From assembly GCA_001792895.1 (NCBI GenBank), contig MARA01000005.1, positions 1,488,001-1,552,000 of the forward strand: a stretch of 64,000 nt of DNA, in the 5' to 3' direction. Numbering within the stretch: the stretch's first letter is position 1; the number at the start of each line of letters is the position of its first letter. The translations under genes were made by a program, and so were the position numbers. A model generated the notes under the pieces. The model did no database searches. It was given only the letters and a program-made list of their open reading frames with translations, and was not told the origin of the DNA. This DNA is from Lentinus brumalis (taxonomy: Eukaryota > Basidiomycota > Agaricomycetes > Polyporales > Polyporaceae). Shown in pieces: positions 42,901 to 54,000 of the stretch.

Positions 42901-45773
42901 ATGTCGGGCGGCGGCCCCAGCAGAATCCGCCAGAGAAAGGGACAACCCGACCTGCGCAGAGAGCTCTCTCCGGATGTCGATGATGATGAGCATCTGGACG
43001 TTCAGAACCCCGTGCGTGACACGTATATGCTATGTTCAACCTGAGCTCACGCGATTGGAATGGACTAGCGCAACCGCAGCTACGTGGAGAAACTCTTCGA
43101 GTCAGAGCAAGTCAATGTGGTCATGATCGCGGTACTGACAACCCTCGCGTTTGCGCTGCGGTTCTACAAAATCAACCATCCGGACCAGGTCGTGTACGTA
43201 CCCCGCATATATGCGCGTCGCGTCTCTCCTCACGCGCACGACATGTCACAGCTTCGACGAGGTCCACTTTGGCAAGTTCGCGTCGTACTACATCCTCAGA
43301 CAGTACTACTTCGACGTCCATCCTCCGTTCGCGAAACTTCTCTTCGGTCTTGCAGGCTGGTTCGTGGGCTATGACGGTCACTTCGGCTTCGAGAACATCG
43401 GCGACAGCTACACCGAAGCGCATGTCCCATATGTCGGCATGCGTGCCCTTCCGGCCATCCTCGGTAGTCTTACGGTCCCCGTGGTCTATGCAATTATGAA
43501 AGAGTGCGGATTCTCCACCATCGTCGCGGCCTTCTCGGCCATCATCGTCCTCTTGGGTATGTGATTGCCTTCTTCTGTGCGTCCGAAACACCCTAACAGA
43601 GAGCCCAATTTATTAGACAACGCTCACGTTGCCCAGGATCGTTTGATCCTCCTCGACGCGACGCTCATCTTCTTCATGTCCTTGACCATCTACTCGTACA
43701 TCAGGTGGAGAAAGCTTCGCTATCGGTGTGTCCTCTTCACCTAGTATGATATCCAGTGTCTGACCTTTCTATAGGGACTTCTCCTTTGACTGGTGGGTTT
43801 GGATTTTGGCCTGCGGGACCTTCATGGCCCTCACGTGGGCCTCGAAGGTCAACGGCATCTTGACGGTTGTCGCCATCGGTATCGCGGTCATGATCGACCT
43901 TTGGGACATCCTGGACATCAAGAAGGGACACAGTATGGTACAGCATTTCTGTTGCATATATGGAGTGTTTTTGCTCATTCAGCGGCAGGAATATTTCTGG
44001 AGACATTTCGTTGCAAGAGCGGTTGCATTTATCGTGCTTCCGCTCTTCCTGTACCTCTCGATCTTCTATGTCCACCTCGCCCTCCTGACGAACTCGGGTC
44101 CCGGCGATACTTTCATGAGCCCGGCGTTCCAGGAGACTCTGAGGGGTAACGAGCTTTTGCTCAACAGCCAAGGTCAGCTGTTTGTGCATGATTCGTGTAC
44201 TATCAGTTCTGAAGAGCAATGCAGAGCTTCGCTACTACGACACCATTTCCATCAGGCACAAGGACACGCGCGTGTTCCTTCACTCGCATCCTGATAAGTA
44301 CCCTCTCAAGTACGAGGACGGCCGTATCAGTAGTCAAGGTGAGTAACGTACGGCAGTGCTCGGTAGAGGCATCTTTCTCACAATCGCCGCAGGTCAGCAG
44401 GTCACTGGTTATGGCCATGAGGATACCAACAACCACTGGCAAATCATCCCTACGAAGGCACTCCCGGAGACTGGTCGCGGCCGTATTGTTCGCCACGAGG
44501 ACGTCATCCAGCTGCTGCACATAAACACTCAGACGCTCTTGATGACGCATGACGTCGCATCACCTCTCATGCCCACCAACGAGGAGTTCACCACTTGGCC
44601 GAAGGATGACCATTCTCGCTACAACGACACGCTCTTCCAGCTTCGACTTGTTGATGGACAAGAGGGAGAGGCTTGGAAGAGCAAATCTGGACACTTCCGC
44701 TTGATTCACGTCCCGACGAAGGTTGCGATGTGGACCCACCCGAAGCAACTTCCCGACTGGGCGTACAAGCAGCAGGAGATCAACGGTAACAAGAATGTCA
44801 ATGACAAGACCGCTATCTGGTTTGTCGACACAATCATCGCCGACGAAAGTGTGTACTCCTCCTTCGTGCGCCTACCATGATGCTCACGTGGGTCCTTTGA
44901 TGCAGCTGGCGAGGATATGAAGGAACGCACAGGCGATGCTCCGCCCAAGGAGCCCAAGTCCATGAACTTCTTCAAGAAGTTCTTTGAGCTTCAGATCCTC
45001 ATGCTTCAGCACAACGCCGGCCTGACCGCATCACACCCCTACGCTAGCGGTCCCATCAACTGGCCCTTCCTCATTAGTGGTATCAGTTTCTGGACTCAGA
45101 CCGAGGGTCAGAAGCAGATCTACTTCATTGGTAATCTGGTGGGTTGGTGGACGTGTGTCATCGGCATTTCCCTGTACACGGGTATCATGCTAGCGGACCT
45201 CATTGCTCGCCGCCGGGACATTGAACCGTTGACCGAACGTGAGTCGTGCCCGACGCATGCGCATGAACCTCTCACTCATCGTCTATGATCCTTTAGCTGT
45301 TCGTCACCGCCTTGTGAACTCCACCGGGTTCTTCGTGCTCTTCTGGGCCGTGCACTACTTCCCCTTCTTCCTGATGAGCCGACAGCTCTTCATCCATCAC
45401 TACCTTCCTTCACACCTGGTCTCGGCGATGATTGCAGGCTCCGTCCTGTCCTTCGCGCTGTCCGAGACAATCAACTACCCTGTCTCGGTATGGGGCCCTC
45501 GTCTCCGCGTGTCCAAGACGCCAACGTATGCCGACTTGGGCATGCGCGGGCCGATTGTTGTCGGCGTCTTCACGCTCATCATGGTCATCATGTTCGTGTA
45601 CATGGCACCGCTCACCTACGGAACACCTGGGTACGTTGCGCTTCTTACTCCAATAACACATGATTTGCTGACAGTGGTTGCTCGACAGCTTGGATGGTCA
45701 ATCTGTCAACCGCCACCGTCTCTTGTCGAGCTGGACGCTGCACTTCGCGGCCAAGCCTACCGACGCGCCATGA
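42901..45773 (+). CDS. PMT4: Dolichyl-phosphate-mannose:protein O-mannosyltransferase
   Basis: Eleven exons (42901-43011, 43069-43193, 43252-43556, 43617-43725, 43775-43937, 43989-44172, 44225-44338, 44393-44848, 44906-45238, 45297-45630, 45689-45773) give 772 residues, the expected length. The first luminal loop has the catalytic DE motif (VVFDEVHFGKFASYYILRQY) and YFDVHPPFAKLL, which fit the PMT4 branch better than PMT1/2. The central MIR domain begins ELRYYDTISIRHKDTRVFLH. Many hydrophobic helices flank it (FFVLFWAVHYFPFFLM, IVVGVFTLIMVIMFVYMAPL). The enzyme transfers mannose from dolichyl phosphate to Ser/Thr of secreted and GPI-anchored proteins in the ER, and is needed for wall integrity. 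The end is SSWTLHFAAKPTDAP. Intron 5 ends at CGGCAG (43988), restoring GHSM-EYFW. Confidence 0.92.
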
Positions 45774-46083
45774 TCTCTGGTAGTTGGCTTTGGGACGGCT
45801 GTATATGAGTGTTCGTGCTAGCGCGAACCGTGGATTTGTGTCAAGTACTAGCACTTTACCCTTTGGGATTCCCCGTGTGTCCGAATGTAATTATGTTTAT
45901 GGATCGATGAATGTCACTCCTCAGTCTCTCAGATATTATTGTACTGTTACTGTACAGTCTCGCACTGTCTCGCAGCTGCAGGCGGTTGATATCAAACCAA
46001 CACGTACCGGCAACCGCCGGCGGAGTGTAAAAGGAGCCACCGGGGCGCAGCAATTCTCACGGCGTAGTCACTTTCCCCTCACC
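45774..46083. other. PMT4 3' flank and BYE1-like promoter
   Basis: 310 bp, tandem arrangement. It contains an A/T-rich stretch with TATTATTGTACTGTTACTG near 45933-45953. No gene seen. Confidence 0.5.
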
Positions 46084-49000
46084 ATGTCAACACGAACGAC
46101 CGCCGTTAGGACCCGCCAGTCATCGAGGACGAGCTCTGTGGCGCAGGACTCTTCCGTGCAGGCTGACGAAAAGGAGAACATCAAGATGAATGGGTCGCAG
46201 AGCAAGGGCAGGGTCACAAGGAAGAATTCCAAAACATACTGCTTGTGCAAGAAGCCCGACGACGGATCGCCCATGATCCACTGCTCTACGTGCAAGGACT
46301 GGTGTGTACACATGACTTCTATTGCCTTTGCTTGCCGTCCTGACTTTGTCTACCAGGTATCACTTCAGTTGTGTAGAGTTGAGTGAGCGGGATGCAGAAG
46401 AGATACGTGAGTCATCTGCCGTGCATAGACTCCATACACCGAAGACTGACTTTCAATCTCCTCCAGGCCGCTACGTATGCCCTTCGTGTCACCAGAAGAC
46501 TGGTGCCAGAACCATAAGTGAGTACTTGTGTCTGTATTTCCCCTTTACTATGAGACTTTGTTCGTTCCCCCGTGCCTTTTGTTGTCCTGCTGCGGGGCAA
46601 TAAGATAATAGTAACATGTACCGTCGTCGCTTCTCGCATGTTGTACGAATACTTCTTGCATGTAACACATCTTCGCTGCGCTACACCGCTCCAGTAGCCA
46701 TGCCGTCTGGACCAGAATACCCAGGCTGATAGTCGTAGTGTCTTCTCGCATGACGGTGGACATCCAGTCGCCCAATGACATGACGGTCGCGCTTATGTTG
46801 TGAGGCAGGATCCGGGTCCAAATCGTGCTGCATAGTTGTGAAGAAGGGACTTACGGTACAGGGGCGCAGTGGCGACTCACACGTTATATGGGTGTTTGCA
46901 TTCTTCACGACCTCTTTTCTTCGCTTTTGAAATCTGCGCACATGTCAGGACAGATGGGCTGATTTTTTTTTGGTTCACAGAGGACTGGGAAGATCCAGAA
47001 CCCACGCCTGACAACGCACCAGTCGACACCGCGACTTCAAGTTCAAAGGAGAAGAAGGCCACCAAAGCACAAACAGGGACGGAGGGAGATGCGGGCTCGG
47101 ACGCATCGAGCGATGGAAGCGACGAATATGTGCCGGAGGACAAAGCACCAAAGGTACGTCTTGTAGTGTGCCAAAATCGGAGATGTGGCGTTTTGCCTTG
47201 TCTGTGGTCGTTTTCCGCTCTATCGAGTCGGGATCTCGAACAGGATACACGCATGGTTCTCTTTCCTGTCCAGGATCGCGCTGACGCGTCATTCATCAGC
47301 GGCGTATCTCTCGCCAGTCGCATGTCTCTGACGACGAGTCCGACTCCGATATGGCTCGTGCTCAAAGTCCCAAACGCCTCCGTCGCGAGAGTGCCGTTTC
47401 AAAGGAGAAGGAATCTACCCCAGCCGACCGGTCGTCGCCATCCACCAGCAGCTTACCGAAGCGCAAGAAGTCGACGCATTCACAGCATGTACCTCCGCCC
47501 AAACGGCCTCGCTCCGAGTCAACGGCGGGAGAAGACGCAGCACGCAAGTACTGCTTGACCAAGTTACAGGATCTGTTCTGCCAGATTTTCGCGCGTTATC
47601 CATTTCTCCACAATCGCGATGAGGACGATGAGGAGACCAACGGTTTGCTTCAGCCCGACAAGAAGACCGAAGAGTTGACGCCAGAAGAGAAGGAGCAATT
47701 GGAGGCCAAGGCAAAGCAATTTGGTGTCGACCTCGAGCAGTGCATGTACGAGCTCTACTCGGAGCCGGACAAACAGGGGAAGCACGTCGTCGCTGCGAAG
47801 TATAAGTACGTTGCCTGCTCATGCTTACTTTCTGGTTGTCATGACTTAACACGCGCACCACTACAGGGAGCGGTTCCGGACGCTTACGTTTAACTTGAGC
47901 AAAGCAGACCGTGTTGTCCTCCACATGCGTATAGCCTCGTGCCATATATCACCGAAAGAGCTGTCCACGATGTCCTCGACTGACCTTGCGAGCGAGGAAG
48001 AGAAGCAGTCTATCAAGAAGCTCGAGGAGGAGGCTCTTGCGCACTCCATTCTCAAGAAGTCTACCGTTCCTCGTGCAAAGCTCACGCACAAGGGGTTGCA
48101 GGACATCGAGGATGTGACTGGTGGTGCGCAGCGCGAGGCAGAGCGTGAGCGTGAGGACGAAGAGGAGGAGAGGATTGAGAAAGAGCGTCTCGCCCGTCTT
48201 CGCCTGCAGGCGCAACGCGCCCAGTCCCAGGGCTCAGCCCCGCCTGAGTCTCCCGTTGTCGGGCAAACCCCGTCCTGGGGTGCGCCTCCGCCCGTGCCGC
48301 TTCACGCCCAGTCTGTCGTACTTGGCTCTCCTACTTCCGCAGTACCGATAGGAAGGTCGTCCGCGAACCCGTTGTTCGCACCATCTGTGTCAGACTTTGC
48401 TGGGCCTCTGGAGAACGAGTTGAACCTTGCGGACCTCATAAATATTGACGAGGAGGCGTCTGGAGATGTCGCGATGACCCCGGTGGACGCATTGTCTACG
48501 CCGTTTGGGGAGACCCCACCTACGCGACCGCAGACGGAATCCATGGAGCACGCGCCGCAGCCATCCCCATCCCCCATCACTCCGACACTTGCTGCTGGGT
48601 TGTCTCCTTTCGCTGCCAAAGGTTCGCAGCCTGATACGCCATCGGGGGCATCATTCAACCTCAACTCCCTCTGGACCCCTGGACCTCCGAATACCGAAGC
48701 ATCCGAAGCTGGCGCGCAATCTGAACCTCAGGACGAACCGGGGCTCAAGGCAGACGATATCGATGGTCAACCAATGGATACGGACGTACAAAGCCGCGAA
48801 GCAGAGGATCAAGACTTCGACATGTTCCTCAACAACGATCAGGAGCAGGGGGAAGCGAAGGCTCCCGAACCCGAGCCCGCACCCGAACCCACGGAGCCTG
48901 CTCAAGAGGAAAAGCGCGCAGCCGTCGCTTTTGAAGACCAGGCTATGGTGTGGAACGGAACCGTGAGTCATTTTTCAATATGTGATGGGTAGGGAGTCTG

Positions 49001-50298
49001 ACGCATCGGTTTGTAGTTGAGCATGCCTCTAGATTCTGCTATCCCTCAAGAGGTCGCCGTCGTTGCCCGCCAGGCCGGAGGCCGGACGTTGGGCAGCGAT
49101 TCCCCTTTGTGGCAGAGTCTCTTCCCTAACAGAGAGTTGAGGATCGATGGGCGTGTGCCAGTAGAGAAGTCGGCACAATATCTCACGCAAGTCCGCTTGA
49201 ATCCGTCGAAGGAGCTCATCGCCGTCGCGTTCTCGCCCGCCACATGGTCGAATCCCATCGGTTTCGACGCCCTCAAGAATCACCTTGTCTCGAAGGGGTA
49301 TGTTACCACTTCATTGCCAGATGCCCATCATGCTAATATCTTCTGGCAGACGACATGGATTGATATTCCCGTGGGGCCACAACCCCAAGGCCAGCGCCCC
49401 TGGTCGCGAGCTCTACGTGATACCTTTGCTACATACTGAACCTATTCCGGAGTACATGGAACTCCTTGATCAGCTTCAGCTACCACAGGAGCGGTCGGTC
49501 GATTACCTCGTCGGTATCTGGGTCCTGACGAAGGGCAAGCTCGTTCCTCCGCCTCAACCTGTACCCGCTTCTGTGCCCACGCCTGCTCCAGCCATTCCTC
49601 AGACGTCTGCTGCGCCGCTTCATGTTCCCAACGTCAACCTAGCTCAGCTGTCTCAGCTAGGCATGCCGCTACCTCAGAGCCAAACATTACCCGGCTTCCA
49701 GACGCACTCGCCTGTCGGCGGTTCGCTGTCCCCGCCTTCCAATACCACGTCCGCGCCTGCTCTCCCTTCCGCCGTCTCGTTTGACCCAAGCCAAATTCAA
49801 CTCATGCTACAGGCGCTGACAGGAAGCGCTCAACAGACGGGTGCCTTCCCCCAGGCTCCACCTGCAATGTCTCTTCCCCAACCCGTTCCTATCCCAGCCG
49901 CCGGAACTGCCCCTCAGCCCATCGCACTGCCGTCAGCAGCGTTACAACCATGGACGGCAAATCAGCCCCAGTACTCACAACCCGCTCCTCCTCCATATCA
50001 GCAACAACACCCGCAGTCTTACCCCATCAACACCTCTCCTCCGGGCCCGCGTGGGCCATACGGGGGCGGCGATCGATACGACCGTCCCTATCAGAACAAC
50101 GGCGGATTTGAGTATGACAGAGGGTTCCGAGGCCGAGGCGGCCGTGGGCGGGGCGGGGACCGTGGGCGCGGACGCGACCAAGGATGGCAGAGGGGTGGCC
50201 CGAGAGGACGCGGTGGGCCCCCGCCCAATGGTCCCCGGAATAATCGAGGAGGAGGAGGCGGCGGAGGCGGATGGAATGATGAGCAGCGCTGGAATTAA
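46084..50298 (+). CDS. BYE1: PHD-TFS2M-SPOC transcription regulator (Bye1-like)
   Basis: Eight exons (46084-46301, 46357-46406, 46467-46517, 46981-47153, 47300-47805, 47867-48962, 49017-49297, 49350-50298) give about 1107 residues. A PHD finger (YCLCKKPDDGSPMIHCSTC; KDWYHFSCVEL; YVCPSCHQKTG) comes first. The TFIIS central domain follows (RKYCLTKLQDLFCQIF; FNLSKADRVVLHMRIASCHI; ELSTMSSTDLASEEEKQSI). Then there is an acidic Pro-rich linker and a SPOC domain (MVWNGTLSMPLDSAIPQEVA; HLVSKGRHGLIFPWGHNP). The tail is Gln/Pro-rich and ends in Arg-Gly repeats. Bye1 binds H3K4me3 and RNA polymerase II during early elongation. The intron 46518-46980 is 463 nt and may hide another exon. Exon 5 starts at 47300, chosen because only that acceptor restores SHVSDDESDSDMARAQSPKR. 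Confidence 0.87.
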
Positions 50299-51009
50299 TA
50301 TGCTTGCTGTCGCTCGCCGCCCTTGGCGGGCGTGTACTATAGGTACTTTACTCCCGTGCTCTGCAGTTGCTCGAGACGTACACTTCTCTGCATGTATTTG
50401 TATCTTACTCTACGCTTGTGTAATGTTTACACGCTATTTTCTTATGCGTACTGCTCTCTCTTGTGGCGAGTTGAAGACGAGGTATTTCATACGAGGTGTT
50501 CAACCATCTCAAACAGGTAGTGACGACGTGTACTCGAGTACCACTCCAAAGCATGTCCGCTTGGTTAAGCGTGTTATTCAAACTATAGGGATCACTTGTG
50601 CGATCAGAAAACCTCCATACCAACAATCATTCACACTGCTAGCCCCAATATTAGTAACCCTTACAGGGTGCATAACAACTTCGTTGCAAGACGGAGCGAA
50701 CAGCAAGGACAGGAGTACTATGAGCGGCGTGGAGACAATGTTGTATGGGAGTGAGGACGGATGCGACGATTAGGAGCGCGTATAGGCACTATCATGATAT
50801 GCAATAAGAAAAGTTCAGGGAAGCCTAGTCCAGAAGAGCAAAGACAGTGTGACGTGCGCGGAGGTATCGAGAAAGCTGGTGTACATGGAGAGGATATCAT
50901 GCCGTGAATGAGGTGAAATACGTTAGACGATGAAGGTAGAAGAGGACGGTAGGAGAGGAATGTAAATAGCAATGGGACTGGGCGGGACCCGACGAGAATC
51001 TAGTTGTGC
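50299..51009. other. Convergent 3' flanks
   Basis: 711 bp between the BYE1-like stop and the kinase stop. No gene, RNA or repeat recognised. Confidence 0.5.
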
Positions 51010-54000
51010 TTACTGTACAGTGCAACCGCTGCTCTCCCTATCACGTCGTCTGTCCCGAGAGCTCTTAGGTAGGCCACCAACAACTCTCGGTTCGTCTCTC
51101 TCGGTCTCCGCGCCAGATGCTGCTGATACAGCGGAGAAAGATGTCATCCGCGACAGTCTGTCGGACCTGTCTGCAGAGCGTTGACTGCGGGTGTGGCTTG
51201 ATGCGACGCTCTCCGCCGCCGTGACAGCACTGCGCATGCTAGCGGTGTTGGGAGTGGTACTGTTGCTGGAGATGGACTGAGGGCGTTCGTCCGTGTTCTT
51301 GCGCCGCAGGACCGAATGCTTTCGAGAAATCTGACGAGGAGGGGCGGAAGAAGTCACAGACTGGTCTTGGTCGATCGTCAAGGATGAACGCGACCGCTTA
51401 AAGGCCGATAGCACCTTGAACGCGGTCGGCGGATGAGGCGGGTATCCCGGACTACCGGATATATTCGGCTGGACGGAGTCCATGCTTGTACGTCGCGAGT
51501 AGCCGTCGTCGGAGGTTTGGCTTGTAGGACTCGTTGGAGGTCCAGCTTGAGCTGCGGCAGCGAGGATCTCCATAGGGGAATAAGAGTTCGCCGGGTTACC
51601 GCTCTCCGCATACTGAGCGTACAAAAGCAACTGGGTGCGGAGATCACAAGTCGGCGGCGCGTTGGCGGAGCACCTGGCGTGAGCGATGAGGCTGCACTGT
51701 TCGCACAGAACAGCGCTCTTCTTGACGCTCTGGAGGCAGACCCTGCAGATAACAGCTGGTTCTATATTCAGTGACTGGACAGATCGGTCGGCCAGGAACA
51801 GTTACGTACGTTTCCCGAACGTCGTCTTGACGAAGGAGTGCTCGCCCCTCGGGGAGAACGAGACCTCGGAACTCGGACCGTTGGAAAGTCTTGGGCGAGC
51901 AGGAGGCGATCCGGAGATCCCTTGGTCTTGCGACACTCGACGATCAGATGGTATGGCGGTCTCTGAGTGAGGCTTCTCCATATCAGCCAGGTAGCGCACG
52001 TTCATCTTGGTCTTCTGCATGTCGGCGCTGACACGCCGCAAAAAGGGGATGCTGTCTTGCGGCCGTAGCTCCTGCAGATGCTTCAAGGAGGTGAGCTTCC
52101 CGCTATCCCATAGTCCACAGAAGAACACGCGTACCTTGTGAGCAGCCGAATGGTTCTTGAGCCAGTCATGCTCGCATAGCTGCTCGGCATTGGGTCTCTT
52201 CGCCGGATCTTTGTTGAAGCACCATTTGAGGAAGTCCTGAAGACTTTCCGAGCAGTCTTCGGGCAACGGCGGTGAAGCATCCTCGACGATCCTGAACATG
52301 ACTGATTGCCAAGCCTGGTCAGACGACGCGGCCCCGGATATGAAGTTGAAGCCGCCGACATACCAGACATGCTATTGGCGATATCCGCGTAGGGCGGCCT
52401 CCCCGTCAGCAGCTCAATGACGGTGCACGCGAGCGACCAGATGTCAGACTTCGTGGACGCGCCCTTCAACTCTATCACCTCAGGTGCCATCCAGTTTGGC
52501 GTGCCAGCTACGTCCTTGATCTCACGTTCCATGGCACGGAGATTGAGTGAGACACCGAAGTCCGACAACTTGACATTGCCGTTCTTAGTGGTCAGGATGT
52601 TTGCCGCTTTAAGATCGCAGTGGACGACGTCGTTCGAATGGAGGTAATGCAATCCTTCGAGAATCTTGACGACGTAATTGGCGACGAGCCTCTCATTGAG
52701 CTTACCAAAGGCCTTCAGTGTCTGTCCGAGAGAGCCGTTCTCGGCGTACCTAGGAACGCGGAACACGTAAGAAGACGTCAAACATAGCGCTGGGAGAACA
52801 TACTCAAGGACGATGCTGAGGGTGTCGTCGTCGCGTGCCATACCCTCGTACTTGACGATGCTCGGATGCGAAAGACTCTTGACCAAGTCAACCTCCTTCA
52901 TGAGCTGGGCGATCTCCTCCTCCTTCAGGCCCTCAAGACGAATGCGCTTCACTGCTACCATCTGTCCGGTGTTCAGGTTCAGCGCTCGGTACACGGCGCC
53001 GAACTGCCCTCGGCCAATGCAATTCCCAAGTTGCTGTAGCAGATGACTATGAGAACGGGGAGGAAAATGCGGCGATACTGAATCTACATACGAATTGAGT
53101 TGGCGCCTTGCCGTCTTCCCTCACGATCAGAGTTTGACGGACTGCGCTTCCGTCGTAGGAGTCCCGCGACATAAGATCACTCGCGCTGGCGTTGCTAGAG
53201 GCGACCCCCAAGTTCACCATGCTCTCAAACCGCGACCGCCTCGGAGGCTTCGCCCCATACTCGTCGTACGAGTTCGGCCGCGGCTTCCTCCGCGCACTGG
53301 CAGCATCAACTTCACTCTGAAACCGACCTCGAGGAAGACGGGGCCGTTCGTTGGAGGGAGCACCAGTAAGGTCCGTTCTCGATCCGTCCGGAGATGCAGA
53401 GGGAAACACGAATCCCGTTCCACTAGGTGGTGTCGAATGCTCGCCCGACACAGTCCTGGGAAACGGCACGGCCGCGTCGCTGTCGTCGGGGGAGGCAGAA
53501 CCCTCCTTGCGTGGGATGTAGACGCCGTTCCTATTACCAGAGGCCTTGGAGCTACTGCGCCTCAAGATAATCCTCCGTTGAGGCGAGCCGCCACCGTCGG
53601 GGCTGGAGTCGCGCCGCAGCAGAGCCTCCCTGGGTAGCAACCCGGGAGTGTCGACGCTGTGTCTGGCCCGATGGGTCGGCCGACGGGGGAACTGCGGCAG
53701 TGACTCAACGCTCTCGTTCGGCGACCTCGAGGAGGGCACAAGCTTGCTGCGCGGCGGTGAGACGGAAAGGGGCGTGTGCAGTGATAGGCTGAGCGAATCG
53801 TCGTCGTCCAATATGGATGACTTCGGCGCCTGGAACGTATCCAGCCCAATAAAGTCGTCAGGCCACTTCCCTTTCCCGAGCTTTATGGGGACAGGGGCCC
53901 CTCTAGGCGGTGAACGAGCTCTCTCGGGCGCGGACTTGTCCGACCTCGACCTGCTTGTTGCACTGTCCTCCGTCTCCTCGACGACCCTCGACAGATCGAC

